Source of the DNA: Planctomycetota bacterium
Lineage (GTDB): Bacteria; Planctomycetota; Phycisphaerae; Phycisphaerales; UBA1924
Direction of reading: 5' to 3'
Assembly: GCA_013285505.1 (NCBI GenBank)
Contig: CP053450.1
Coordinates: 2,340,796 to 2,404,795, forward strand
Length of the DNA stretch: 64,000 nt
Numbering within the stretch: position 1 is the first letter of the stretch; each line of letters starts with the position of its first letter. Shown here piece by piece: positions 46,553-55,823 of the stretch. The notes under the pieces were generated by a model that was given only the letters and a program-made list of their open reading frames with translations, searched no databases and was not told the DNA's origin. The translations under genes and the position numbers were made by a program.

Positions 46553-46627
46553 GGTCAGAGGATACCGGGCCGCGTCACGCCGCACCCCCTTCCAACCGCC
46601 TCGACCGAGACGGCGGGGTCCGGTAGC

Positions 46628-47101
46628 ATGCGACGACACATGCCTCATCCCGCCGAGAATCAACCCGAGGTGTCCACGAACGAAGCGGCGGAACTCACAC
46701 GTCGATTCGCCGTGTCGTTGGACACCGAGGACTACGCCACCGCTCTCGCGCTGCTCGACCCCGAGTGCGAGTACACGATCCGCGGCCAGACGCTGCGCGG
46801 CCCGGACGCGATCGTCGCGTCGTACAAGGGCAACGGCGACATCGCCGCCAGGTCATTCGACGAGATTACCTACGGCAGCGAGATCGCACCCGGCACCGGC
46901 CCGGCCGAGGGGTGGGTTGTGATCCGGTTCTTCGACCGCATCCTCCACCAGGGCGAGCACCTCGAGCATGTTTGCGAGCAGTGGGTGTGTGTGTCCGCCG
47001 GAAGCAGCGGGGGCCGTCGCCGCATCATCCGCATCGAGCACCACGATTTGCCCGGCGAGCGCGAGCGGCTGGGGGCGTTTCGGGCGAGATTCGGGCTCTA
47101 A
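46628..47101 (+). CDS. NTF2-like/SnoaL-type small protein
   Basis: 157 residues from ATG 46628 (ATG 46640 is equally possible). The opening helix LTRRFAVSLDTEDYATALAL, then LLDPECEYTIRGQTLRGPDA, follows the pattern of NTF2-like proteins with a cone-shaped pocket. No catalytic residues stand out. It overlaps the convergent downstream gene by 4 bases. Function unknown. Confidence 0.7.
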   Translation: MRRHMPHPAENQPEVSTNEAAELTRRFAVSLDTEDYATALALLDPECEYTIRGQTLRGPDAIVASYKGNGDIAARSFDEITYGSEIAPGTGPAEGWVVIRFFDRILHQGEHLEHVCEQWVCVSAGSSGGRRRIIRIEHHDLPGERERLGAFRARFGL

Positions 47102-47817
47102 TTCGGCCGCTGCCCGCACTCCGGGCATGGGCTCCCTTTCGGCAGATCGGCCCGCGGATAGCCACACCCCGCGCAGAGCCGGCGCCTCGCCCGCCGGCGT
47201 TCGCGGGCGAGTCGCATCCCCCTTCCCAGCAGCAACCACACACCCGCATACACCACCACGTTCGCCAGGAATCCCCACCACACCGGCGTCAGCGGGAGGG
47301 CCCTCGGGTTGAACGACGCATCGCGGGGCAATTGCACGCCGCCCTCGACGCGGTAGAGGATGTTCGAGTTGGCCAGTTGCCGCTGCCAATGCACCGCGCA
47401 GGACAGCGCGGGGAACGGCCACCCCGTGGTGTGGTACCACGCGTGCATGTGGAGGTCGGCCAGGTCCTCGGGCCGGTCGCGGCGGGGGAGCTGCGCGAGG
47501 TCCACCTTGATGCCCTGATAGTCGTCGTCGGCCATCCACATCGACATGCCGGAGATCTGCATGTGCCAATAGCTGACCACCGCGTGCCACGCATTCTCGC
47601 CGCGCGAGAGCTGCCAGAACTTCCCGTCGGACGCCTTGGCCGCACCGAGTACCTGGTCGGTCGGCGGGCCGTTCCATGCGTGGCCGGTCGGCACGAACAT
47701 GGCCAGCCACGCGACGACCACTGTCGTCACCACCCCGGCCAATGCCGCAGCGATGAGCAATCGAGCTCTCGCGACGAGACAACCACCGCGGCCGTCGGAT
47801 GTGCTGCTTCCGCGCAT
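47098..47817 (-). CDS. membrane protein with C-terminal zinc ribbon
   Basis: 239 residues from ATG 47817. One helix near residues 18-42 (LLIAAALAGVVTTVVVAWLA) and another near 185-200 (ANVVVYAGVWLLLG), then a basic stretch and CAGCGYPRADLP...CPECG, a CxxC-CxxC zinc ribbon of the style 'CPACGYDLRGLP' that is typical of planctomycete (Phycisphaerae) membrane proteins. Function unknown. Useful as a taxonomic hint. Confidence 0.75.
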   Translation of the reverse strand: MRGSSTSDGRGGCLVARARLLIAAALAGVVTTVVVAWLAMFVPTGHAWNGPPTDQVLGAAKASDGKFWQLSRGENAWHAVVSYWHMQISGMSMWMADDDYQGIKVDLAQLPRRDRPEDLADLHMHAWYHTTGWPFPALSCAVHWQRQLANSNILYRVEGGVQLPRDASFNPRALPLTPVWWGFLANVVVYAGVWLLLGRGMRLARERRRARRRLCAGCGYPRADLPKGSPCPECGQRPN

Positions 47818-47930
47818 CTCCGTGCAGCCTACCAGACGGAAGCCGGGCACCCTCCCGCGGTCTCGCGATCGCCGCCGTCCTTTCATTGAGGTATCGTAAT
47901 CCGGACACGACGCACGCCAGGAGAGACTGC

Positions 47931-49428
47931 ATGCACCCCGTCTACCGCTCGAGACCTCCCTTCAGCCGCTGGCTCGCGCTGACCCTCGGCGCCCTCCCGC
48001 TCGCGGCCGCCTACTCCCAGCCCGCTTCGCAAACGTGTGTCGTCCGTGCCGGCTTTGAGCAGGGCCTCGACGGCTGGACCATCGGCGAGGTCTCCGGCGT
48101 CACACCAGACGCCTACCTCGTCACACGCACCAGCGATGGCGTATGGGCCGGGCGGCACGCGGTGCGGTTTGCCAGCACGACGGCGAATCCCGGATACCAG
48201 ACGGCGTGGACGGAACTCCCTGTGGTTATCGAAGACGGGCTGCCGCGAGTGGTTCGGCTCCGCGTCCAAGCCCGCACCGAGCACGCCAACGAGCTCCCCG
48301 CGATCTGGCTGCGGGTCGACGGCCCCGACGGCATGCTCGCGGTGCAGACCTCGTTCACGCCGAGCCCCGCCGCCGCGACCTGGCACTCCCGCGAGATGTC
48401 TATCGCGGTTCCGCCCTCGGCACACACCGTGCTCGTGGGTGTCGGGCTCGTCGGTGCCGGCAGGGCCGACTTTGATGAGGTCGAAGCCACGTTGCACGAC
48501 CCCGCCGACCTCCCGCCGCCGACAGCGGTCGCCGCCGACTACCTCGATCACGCGCTCGATCGCATGCAAGCCGCTGCACTGCACCGAGCGGTGCTCGACT
48601 GGGAGCACATCCGTGACTCCGCCCATCACCTCGCCCGCGGCGGCACTGTCCCCGCCGACACCCACGCCGCGATCGGCTACGCCCTCGCGCAGCTCCAGGA
48701 CGGTCACAGCAGTTTCATCCCTGCGTCCGCGAGACAGGCCAGCAACCGGTTCAGCCCATGGAGCGGTGCGCCCTCGGGGCGCAGCCTCCCCTCGGGCGTG
48801 CATGTCATCGAGGTTCCTGCACTCACCTCGGGCACACCAGAGGAGAACTTGGAGTACGCCACACACCTCCGCGCCCTGCTCGAAGCCGCCGCGGCTGCTC
48901 CCGGTCTGGTCATCGACCTCCGCAACAACACCGGCGGCAACATGTGGCCGATGCTCGCCGGTGTGGCACCGCTGCTCGGCCAACGCACCGTGGGGGGCAT
49001 TCGTTCAGCCCGAGGGGCCGCGCACACCGTGGTTCGTGACCGCCAGCGAAGCCGGCTACGCGGATGTTGCGTCCATCACGCTCCCGGCGTCATCGCCCCA
49101 CCCGTCGTTGGCGTCCGTGCCGGTGGCGGTGCTCATCGGGCGGCGGACCGCCAGTGCCGGCGAGGCCGTGCTGTGCGCGTTCCTCGGTCGGGACGCGCTG
49201 CGCACCTTTGGCCAGCCGACCGCCGGTCAGTCAACCGCCAACGCCTCGATCGAGTTGGACGACGGCTCGCTGCTGTTGCTCACCACCGGCGTCTATGCCG
49301 ACCGCACAGGCACGCTGTACGGTGACTCCATCCATCCGGATCAGGTCGTCGAGTCCGCCGAGTCTGCCGAGCCAGACGCCGCGCTCGCCGCCGCGGAAGC
49401 GTGGCTGCTCGGACACAACCCGGACTGA
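47931..49428 (+). pseudogene. S41 family (C-terminal processing) peptidase, frameshifted
   Basis: The frame from ATG 47931 (good GGAG site) encodes a signal peptide, a beta-rich N-domain (GFEQGLDGWTIGEVSG) and the S41 core up to VIDLRNNTGGNMWPM. At the six-G run 48992-48997 the frame is lost; removing one G joins LLGQRTVG to AFVQPEGPRTPWFVTASEAG and continues to the nucleophile segment IGRRTASAGEAVLCAF and GQPTAGQSTA, ending at 49428. The restored protein has about 498 residues. Such enzymes cut C-termini of exported proteins. The break is either an assembly error or recent inactivation. Confidence 0.82.
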
Positions 49429-49454
49429 TCCGCTCGGTCACGAGGCCGTTGGTC

Positions 49455-49952
49455 TCAAGACGGGTCCTCGGCGTCCGATTCTGGGATCCGCTCCCCGACC
49501 CAACGCATCAGCGCCAGAATAAACAGCACGCACCCGGCCGCGATCCCCGCCAGCGTGAACAGCCCCATCCCCGCCGCGACGCCGATGCCGGCCATCACCC
49601 ACAGCCCCGCGGCCGTGGTCAGCCCGCGCACCTGTCCGCCCGACTGAATGATCGTCCCCGCCCCCAGAAACCCGATCCCGGTGATGATCCCCGCGACGAT
49701 CCGCGAGGGGTCGAACTTGGTGTTGCTCGGGTCGGCCTCGTCCAGCCCCTCGAGCATCGCGAACCCGAGCATCACAAACACCGCCGCCCCCAGCGAGACC
49801 ATCATGAAGGTCCGAAGCCCCGCAGGCCGGCTGACCTTCTCCCGCTCCCACCCGCACGCGGCCCCCAGCCCCATCGCCACCACCAGCCGCACGAGAATAT
49901 CGAACCAGCTCTCGGCGATGAACGAATCGGACAGGGCGAGGGCGACCAGCAT
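49455..49952 (-). CDS. MgtC/SapB family membrane protein
   Basis: 165 residues. Four to five helices with the family landmarks LVVAMGLGAACGWERE, RPAGLRTFMMVSLGAAVFVM and GIGFLGAGTIIQSGGQVRGL, then TTAAGLWVMAGIGVAAGMG. MgtC proteins modulate envelope ATP synthase or magnesium-limited growth. It converges on the S41 gene, 26 bases apart. Confidence 0.9.
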   Translation of the reverse strand: MLVALALSDSFIAESWFDILVRLVVAMGLGAACGWEREKVSRPAGLRTFMMVSLGAAVFVMLGFAMLEGLDEADPSNTKFDPSRIVAGIITGIGFLGAGTIIQSGGQVRGLTTAAGLWVMAGIGVAAGMGLFTLAGIAAGCVLFILALMRWVGERIPESDAEDPS

Positions 49953-50027
49953 CGGCGCAGTATAAGCCAGAGCGCCCGTCAGCCGCGGACTGGCTCTCGC
50001 CCGCCGACGCTGCCCCTCCGGCCGTCC

Positions 50028-51514
50028 CTACTGATCCACCGTCCGCCCGAACAGCAGGCCGATCGCCGGCTCGTCCTCGGGGTGGCAAAAGATGTACGCA
50101 AAGTCGCCCTCCTGCAGCCGCGTCGATCCGCGGGCAGGGATCAGGTCGTCACCGCGCACCACCAGCAGCACCGCCGCGTTGTCCGGGAACGCCATCTCCG
50201 AGAGCGTCGCGTTGCAGACCGCCACCGACGGGTCGATGCGGTAGATCCGGATCTCTCCCGAGAGCCGCTTGCGCGAGTGCATCTCGAGCCGCCGCGGCCG
50301 GCGTCGGGGCGGCCCCGTCGGCCAAGCCCAGCTTGCGGGTCAACGGCACGATGCTCGCCCCCGGCACGATCGTGCTCACCACCACGATGAAGAACACGAT
50401 ATTGAACACGTGCTCGCCGCCGGAGATCCCCGCCATGATGGGGATCGTCGCGAGGATGATCGGCACCGCCCCGCGGATCCCCACCCACGAGGCATAGAGC
50501 ACGTTCGCCCCGCGCCACCCAAACGGCAGCACGCACACCGCCGCCGCCACCGGCCGCGCGCCAGCAGCCGCCAAGACCAGCCCCAGCGCCAGCCCCGTCC
50601 CCGAGACCGCCAGCAGGTGGCTCGGGAAAGAGAGCAGCCCGAGCATCAGGAACATCGACACCTGCGCAAACCACGCGATCGCGTCGTGCACGCGCGTCAG
50701 GCCCGACTTGTACGGCAGCGGCCCGTTGCCCAGCACCGCCGCCGCGGCGAAGACCGCCAGGAACCCGCTCCCCTGGGCCAGCGTTCCGGCGCCGAAGGCC
50801 AGGAACGCCACCGCCAGCGTCGCCACCGGGTACAGCCCCGAGGTCGTCAGCGTGACGCGGTTGAGCGTCCACCGCCCGGCCAGCCCGACCAGCGACCCGA
50901 CCGCCCCGCCGATGAGCAGCTGCGCGGGGATCAGCGCCAGCATCCAGACCGAGGGCGTCGTCCCCGTGCGGAGCGACTCGACGACTGTCACCGTCAGGAT
51001 GACCGCCATCGGGTCGTTGATACACGACTCGACCTCGAGCGTGCTCCGCACCGGCTCCTTGACCCGCACGCTCCCGCCCCGCAGCACGGCGAAGACCGCC
51101 GCGGCGTCTGTTGACGACACGATCGCCCCGATCAGCAGCGCCTGCCCCCACGGCAGCGAGAACGCCCTCGCCGCCAGCGCGACGATCCCCGCGGCTCGCC
51201 GCCACACCCAGCGTCGCCAGCACACCCGCCGGCCCGATGCTGCGGCGGATCGACGACCGCGCGGTGTTCAGCCCGCCGTCGAAGAGGATCAGCACCAGCG
51301 CGATCGTGCCCAGCCGGAAGGCCAGCTCGTAGTCCTCGAACAGGATCCCGCCGATCCCCTCCGACCCGCCGAGCATGCCCAGCACCAGGAACAGCAGCAC
51401 CACCGGCACGCCGATCCGGTCCAGCGCCCGCGTGAAGAGCACGCTGAACGCGATCAGCGCGCCGAAGATCAGCAGCAGCACCGCGGTCGCCAAGGGTTCG
51501 GTCAGTGTGAGCAT
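50028..51514 (-). pseudogene. CPA1-type K+/H+ or Na+/H+ antiporter with TrkA_C domain, two frameshifts
   Basis: Three consecutive minus-strand frames make one protein. Frame A from ATG 51514 (MLTLTEPLATAVLLLIF to GVLATLGVAAS), frame B from about 51,195 (AGIVALAARAFSLPWGQALL, VSSTDAAAVFAVLRGG, LEVESCINDPMAVILT) and frame C from about 50,290 (EMHSRKRLSGEIRIYRIDPS to the end), which is a TrkA_C-like regulatory domain as in NhaP2. The conserved TDAAA and ESCINDP ion-site motifs are intact. Deleting one base near 51,191-51,198 and one near 50,283-50,300 restores a single frame of about 495 residues. Assembly error is as likely as decay. Confidence 0.8.
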
Positions 51515-51565
51515 GGTTGCCCGGATTATTGACACCGCCGGGCCGGAGTCCCGCCCGCGCCGCCT

Positions 51566-52099
51566 TTACGCCGGCCGCGGCCGCCGCTTCTGCCGCAGGT
51601 GCGGCATCAGCCAGAGCCACGCCCCGGTGATCCACAACGCCAGCACAACCACCGCACTCGGCAGGAAGATGCCGAGCTTCACAAACTCGTGGAACCACGA
51701 CCCGTCGTGCAGCGACTCGATCAGGTCGCTCCGCCGCATCGCCGTCTGCAGCACCTCGCCGGACACCGTCGAGACCTGCACCTCGTAGCCCGAGTCGCAC
51801 CGGACCTTGGCGACCGCCTCCTCCGGCCGGATGTCCAGCCGGTCGATGTCCGCCCAGCCCGCCACGCCCGCCTCCGGCACGGCCACGACCGCCGCGAGGA
51901 TCGCGTCGAACCCGACCGCCGGCTCGCCGACCGGCCCCGCGGCCGTGGGCGGCTGGATCCACCCGATCTGCTTCTTGAGCAGCAGAGGGATGCCCGTCAA
52001 CAGCACGATCAGCAGCGGCAGCGCCGCCGCCACCGATCCCCACCGGTGCAGCCTGCGAGACCACCTGTTGACCCAACGCCTCGCCCTGTTCGGTCGCAT
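51566..52099 (-). CDS. PepSY-associated membrane protein
   Basis: 177 residues. It opens with RRLHRWGSVAAALPLLIVLL, the usual first helix of PepSY_TM proteins, has a short PepSY-like periplasmic part (SGYEVQVSTVSGEVLQTAMR), and ends with helix FLPSAVVVLALWITGAWLWL. This short type has one PepSY copy and two helices. Related proteins accompany iron or metal uptake and flavin transfer. Role here unknown. Confidence 0.8.
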   Translation of the reverse strand: MRPNRARRWVNRWSRRLHRWGSVAAALPLLIVLLTGIPLLLKKQIGWIQPPTAAGPVGEPAVGFDAILAAVVAVPEAGVAGWADIDRLDIRPEEAVAKVRCDSGYEVQVSTVSGEVLQTAMRRSDLIESLHDGSWFHEFVKLGIFLPSAVVVLALWITGAWLWLMPHLRQKRRPRPA

Positions 52100-52196
52100 C
52101 CAGCACGTCTCCGTCGTTGTCGGTGTCTGTCCCCGCCGCCGAGTCTACCGCCCCGCGGCAGAGCGGGGGTGGGGGAGCACGCGGGGGAGGGGGATG

Positions 52197-52411
52197 CACT
52201 GCCGAGACGCCGAGCACGCGGAGGGGAAGGCGGAGCAGAACGCGAAGGACGCGAAGATCGCGAAGGAAAGCCGGTGATCAACCGCGGCGAACGCGAAGAC
52301 CGCCGCGAAAGGAGGCCCAACGTGCCAGCGTGGGCTTGGAAGCGGGGAGGAAGGGTGGGCTGGGTTTCACCACAGAGGCACAGAGGGCACAGAGGGGGAA
52401 CCCGTGCGCCG
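52197..52411. repeat. dispersed intergenic repeat, copy 1
   Basis: GC-rich repeat containing GCGAAGG units, a palindrome-like core AGGCCC...GTGGGCTT (52313-52337) and a CACAGAGGCACAGAGGGC block. About 100 bases around the core are nearly identical to copy 2 at 54,674 and partly to copy 3 at 55,621. It fills the non-coding space between the PepSY gene and the H-X9-DG gene. Confidence 0.85.
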
Positions 52412-52502
52412 CGGTGCGCATGCCCACCCGCCGCGGCGGTGCCCGCCTTCGCCTCGGAGAGCGAAGGCGGGGGAGAGACCGGGGAGGTCGTGATGCCCGG
52501 GT

Positions 52503-53099
52503 TCATTCTCCGGGGCGAACGCGGTCGTCGTCGTCGCGATGAAGTGGCGGTTGCGACGCCGGTCCGTGCGCGGCGGTCAGCGCGGCAATGAGCCGCTCGG
52601 CCTCCTGCAGCGGAAGCGTCTCGATGTGCCCGTCGTGGTAGGCAACGTGGACGCCGTGCTCCCCGTGCATGCCCGGAAGTTCGTAGAGCAGCACCCGCGT
52701 GGGGTCGCCGTCGAGTCGATCGGCGGGAACGAACAGGTACGACGACCGATCCTGCTCGAAGGCCGCCGGGGAGACGAGAAACTCCGGAAGGATGTACTGC
52801 GTTTCGATGAGCACATCGGCCCAGCTCTCGGCGATTGCGCCGGGGCTTTCGCCGCTCCCCTGTCCGCCCGCTGGCGGCAGTCGCCCGCCGAACGCTTCGG
52901 CATAGAGACTCATGCTGTGGACGATCTGATGCAGCTGTGCCCGGCACTTGATATCCCGCGCCCCGCGGTGGCTCGGCCCAATCGGCGCTACGAACACGAA
53001 GAAACCAAAGGCACCCAACACGAGCACGAGACCGATCACCACGACCCGGCTCACCGGCCGCCCGAGTCGCTTCGTCTGTGGTTGCTCGGCATCGGGCAT
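52503..53099 (-). CDS. H-X9-DG-like protein with N-terminal helix, paralogue 1
   Basis: 198 residues from ATG 53099. A single helix (VVVIGLVLVLGAFGFFVFVA) anchors a soluble domain whose end, HGVHVAYHDGHIETL, matches the H-X9-DG motif of planctomycete pilin-associated proteins (DUF1559-like). No class III pilin signal is visible, so it is not exported as a pilin. It is the downstream member of a tandem pair with the next gene, sharing KCRAQLHQI-type and YELPGMHGEHG segments. Function unknown. Confidence 0.7.
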   Translation of the reverse strand: MPDAEQPQTKRLGRPVSRVVVIGLVLVLGAFGFFVFVAPIGPSHRGARDIKCRAQLHQIVHSMSLYAEAFGGRLPPAGGQGSGESPGAIAESWADVLIETQYILPEFLVSPAAFEQDRSSYLFVPADRLDGDPTRVLLYELPGMHGEHGVHVAYHDGHIETLPLQEAERLIAALTAAHGPASQPPLHRDDDDRVRPGE

Positions 53100-53110
53100 C
53101 GGCACATTCC

Positions 53111-53578
53111 TCAATCAGAACCCCGCGTCCAACCCTCGCGGCTCAGCGATTCGATGATGCGTGCGGCCTCTTCGGCCTGATACAGCTCGCCGCTGCCGTC
53201 GTGGAAGGCGATGTGGACACCGTGCTCGTCGTGCAGGCCGGGCACCTCGTACACCAGCACGCGGTCGCCGGTGGGGTCGAGCGATTCTGCCGGGACGTAG
53301 ACGTACGAGACGCGACCCTTGACCGGATCGTTCGGCGAGGTGAGCATCTCCCGCGCCAGATACCCGTTGTCCACGAGAAATCCGACCCAATCGTCGTCCG
53401 CTACCGGGAGCTTGCCGTCATGGTCGTCCGCCCAGAGGCGGAATCCGTACGCGAGCCCCCGCATCTGGAGGCCGCACTTGTGGACCGGCCCATGCGAGGG
53501 GTAGGTTCTCCTCTGGAGCGGCGTCATCAGCCCATAGAGCACCAGGCCAACCAAGACCGCGCTGGCCATCACGGCCAA
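53111..53578 (-). CDS. H-X9-DG-like protein, paralogue 2
   Basis: 155 residues from GTG 53578 (ATG follows immediately). Helix at the N-terminus (SAVLVGLVLYGLMTP) and the same domain as its neighbour: RGLAYGFRLWADDHDGKLPV, then YEVPGLHDEHGVHIAFHDGS. The tandem arrangement suggests duplication. The upstream frame may extend further, so the true start is uncertain. Confidence 0.65.
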   Translation of the reverse strand: MAVMASAVLVGLVLYGLMTPLQRRTYPSHGPVHKCGLQMRGLAYGFRLWADDHDGKLPVADDDWVGFLVDNGYLAREMLTSPNDPVKGRVSYVYVPAESLDPTGDRVLVYEVPGLHDEHGVHIAFHDGSGELYQAEEAARIIESLSREGWTRGSD

Positions 53579-53653
53579 AGACTCGGGGCTCGGTCTGCGC
53601 GGTGTCGTGGAAATATCTGTTCTCCCCAGGGCACAGAACGATACCCCGCTGTC

Positions 53654-54337
53654 TTACCCGGCCATCCGCATCGCCCCGCGCCCGGTTCCGCCGCTTTCCT
53701 CGCCGGCCTCCTCCACCCCGAACTGCACCGCCACCTGCTCGCTTGACTTCCCCGCCTTCTGGCCGCGGAAGGGCCGGATCTGGTAGGTCGCCCGCCGCGT
53801 GCCGAGGGGGATGGTCTCGTCGGTGAACGACTTTGCGCCGGTGGCCCCGAGGATGCCGAACGTCGGCTCCTCTTCCAGCCGCCGCAGCACGATGAAGTAC
53901 GCCCCGGAACTCGCCGCCGCGTCGTCGGCCTTCCACGTCAGGCGGATGCGGCCGGTGGTGTCGAGCGTGGTGCGGATGCTCGTCGGCCTGCCGGGGGGCG
54001 GCAGGGGCGAGCGGTCGGCCGGCGGCGGGACATTGGCGCGGTCGTAGACCCCGCGGTCGTCGCTGGCCTCGGCGAACGCCTTGATCGTCGCGACCAGATC
54101 GCGCCCGCTCCGCGTCATCCCGTCGGTAGCGGTGTGGAAGGCACCGGTCGCGGCCCGGCTGGCGTTGCGGGCCTGCTCGGCCTGCTGGTACCGGCCCCGC
54201 GCCGCGGCGACCTCGGCCGCGAGCTGCGTGACCTGCTCGGCGGTCAGCCCGATCGAGCCCGGGTCGGCCGCCCACGCGTCGAGCCGCGACTCAAACCACT
54301 CGATCTGCTCGCGGCGTGTCTTGGGGATGACGGCCAT
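53654..54337 (-). CDS. planctomycete-type protein with FN3-like C-domain
   Basis: 227 residues from ATG 54337. The N-terminal half is helical (RREQIEWFESRLDAWAADPG, QVTQLAAEVAAARGRYQQAE), followed by a PPPADRSPLPPPGRP linker and a fibronectin-III-like beta domain (GRIRLTWKADDAAASSGAYF). I recall this architecture as frequent in planctomycetes with no known function. A longer start upstream would use the low-complexity GC tract and is rejected. Confidence 0.72.
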   Translation of the reverse strand: MAVIPKTRREQIEWFESRLDAWAADPGSIGLTAEQVTQLAAEVAAARGRYQQAEQARNASRAATGAFHTATDGMTRSGRDLVATIKAFAEASDDRGVYDRANVPPPADRSPLPPPGRPTSIRTTLDTTGRIRLTWKADDAAASSGAYFIVLRRLEEEPTFGILGATGAKSFTDETIPLGTRRATYQIRPFRGQKAGKSSEQVAVQFGVEEAGEESGGTGRGAMRMAG

Positions 54338-54342
54338 GGGGT

Positions 54343-54640
54343 GTGTCCTCTCCGCGCGCTCGCCGCGCGCTTCCCGATCGATCGGAACGCACGCCGCCGC
54401 CCTTGAGCCGGACCGCCAAAACGCCCGAGAAACCCGCCTCGCCCGCCAAAAACGCCGCCCCGCCTCCCGGAACGCCCGCCGCGCCTCCAACCGAGCCCGC
54501 CGCGGCCCGAACCCCGCCCGCCCCGCCTCCGGGCGAGGCCGCCGTGGCTCCAGCCGCGGCCGTCCGGCATCGAGACGCGGCCGCCGCGTACGGAGCCGCG
54601 GCCGCCGCGCATCGAGGAAATGTCACCGCGGCTGGATGCG
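54343..54640. repeat. low-complexity GC-rich tract, possibly coding
   Basis: About 300 bases of CGCC/GGCC-rich sequence. On the plus strand it reads as a Pro/Ala-rich chain (KTPEKPASPAKNAAPPPGTP and similar); on the minus strand as an Arg/Gly-rich chain. Both frames are open because of base composition. I cannot say whether either is translated. Confidence 0.45.
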
Positions 54641-54673
54641 CGGGCGGCCCGGCGGGGAGAAACCAGAGCCGGT

Positions 54674-54883
54674 GCACCGCGGAGATCGCGGAGCACGCGG
54701 AGGGGAAGGCAGAGTGGAACGCGAAGGACGCGAAGGGGCGCGAAGGACGGCGGAGCACGGCCGCGGCGGTCGCGAGGATCGCCGCGAAAGGAGGCCCAAC
54801 GCGCAAGCGTGGGCTTGGAAGCGGGGAGGAAGGGTGGGTTGGGTTTCACCACAGAGGCACAGAGGGCACAGAGGGGGAGAAAC
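54674..54883. repeat. dispersed intergenic repeat, copy 2
   Basis: Close relative of copy 1 in the same orientation, with core at 54792-54816 and the CACAGAGGCACAGAGGGC block at its end. It borders an AT-richer gene to the right. Confidence 0.85.
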
Positions 54884-54907
54884 GAAGGGTATCAGCGCTT
54901 CATAACA

Positions 54908-55441
54908 CTACGTGTTCATATGTATTTCTAGCTGCGGTGGAGGGGTGCCAAGGTCATCGGGGTGGCAGCGCTCAAGGTCTTTCACAAAAGTGTGGAAGCT
55001 CCGCCCTTTGCACTTGAACACGCCGCCGATACTGGAATTGGCCATCGCGAATTTGTATTGGCCGGTAATGAGTTTGGCCCGAAGTTCCCGGGCATCGAAC
55101 CAAATGTACGTCGAATGACCCGGGGGAAGATCGAGCGGCAGAGAGTTTCCGTCGATCGTCTGAGGGCGCGTGACGATGGCTCCGGTCTGGCTAGCTCCTT
55201 GGAATCCGACGTTCTCCAAACGAACTGGGATTGCTCCGGTGTTCTCTACCTTAAAGACGCATGTCACCGGGCCGCAAGGGAATATGCCAGGGTGCACCCT
55301 TGCCCGTCGCACGCTTAGTCGAATGCGCGGCCGATCCCGCTTCCATGATCTAACGGTATTGAGGACGCCAAGCGTGAGGCCGCCAATGCCGGCGATTAGG
55401 CTGACAATTACGGCCGTTGACTCCAGCGTTGTCATGCGCAT
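54908..55441 (-). CDS. orphan membrane-anchored protein in AT-richer island
   Basis: 177 residues from ATG 55441. One helix (AVIVSLIAGIGGLTLGVLNT) near the N-terminus, then a basic stretch and a beta-rich domain with CVFKVENTGAIPVRLENVGF, typical of small bacterial outer-domain folds. Base composition is visibly lower in GC than its neighbours, and repeat copies lie on both sides, so it looks like acquired DNA. Family unknown. Confidence 0.65.
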   Translation of the reverse strand: MRMTTLESTAVIVSLIAGIGGLTLGVLNTVRSWKRDRPRIRLSVRRARVHPGIFPCGPVTCVFKVENTGAIPVRLENVGFQGASQTGAIVTRPQTIDGNSLPLDLPPGHSTYIWFDARELRAKLITGQYKFAMANSSIGGVFKCKGRSFHTFVKDLERCHPDDLGTPPPQLEIHMNT

Positions 55442-55620
55442 ACCCCTATGTGAGCGAGCACACCGTGAACTGTTGTGCCGCAACTTGCCGCATTTGCCGG
55501 TTCCGTTTCCCTCGAACTTCTGTTCGGTCAAGCGGTGCTCGGGAAGCTGACAAAGCTCATCACCGCGCAGCGAGAAGCGGAGCTTAACTAGACACGACCA
55601 AGTCCGCGACTGATGGCACC

Positions 55621-55800
55621 CCCATCTCCCCCTCCGCGTCCTCCGCGCTCTCCGCGGTTTATTCCGCCTTTCCTTCGCGACCTTCGCGTCCTTCGTGTTC
55701 CATCCTTGCCTTTGCTCCACGGAGACAAGCCCACGCTCGCGCGTTGGGCCTCTTTGCTTTGCGTGCTCTGCGTCTCCTCTGCGGCCTCTGCGTTCCTGCC
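55621..55800. repeat. dispersed intergenic repeat, copy 3 (inverted)
   Basis: Inverted relative to copies 1 and 2, with core at 55727-55751 (AAGCCCACGC...GCGTTGGGCCT) and CTTCGCG units. More diverged. Together with copy 2 it brackets the AT-richer orphan gene in opposite orientations. Confidence 0.8.
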
Positions 55801-55823
55801 TTCGCTCGCGGGCCGGCGTGTCC

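Noticed and set aside
54244..54852. RGG-repeat RNA-binding protein on the minus strand
   Set aside because: Arg/Gly pattern arises from CGCC/GGCC low-complexity DNA, overlaps a better gene and includes part of a dispersed repeat.
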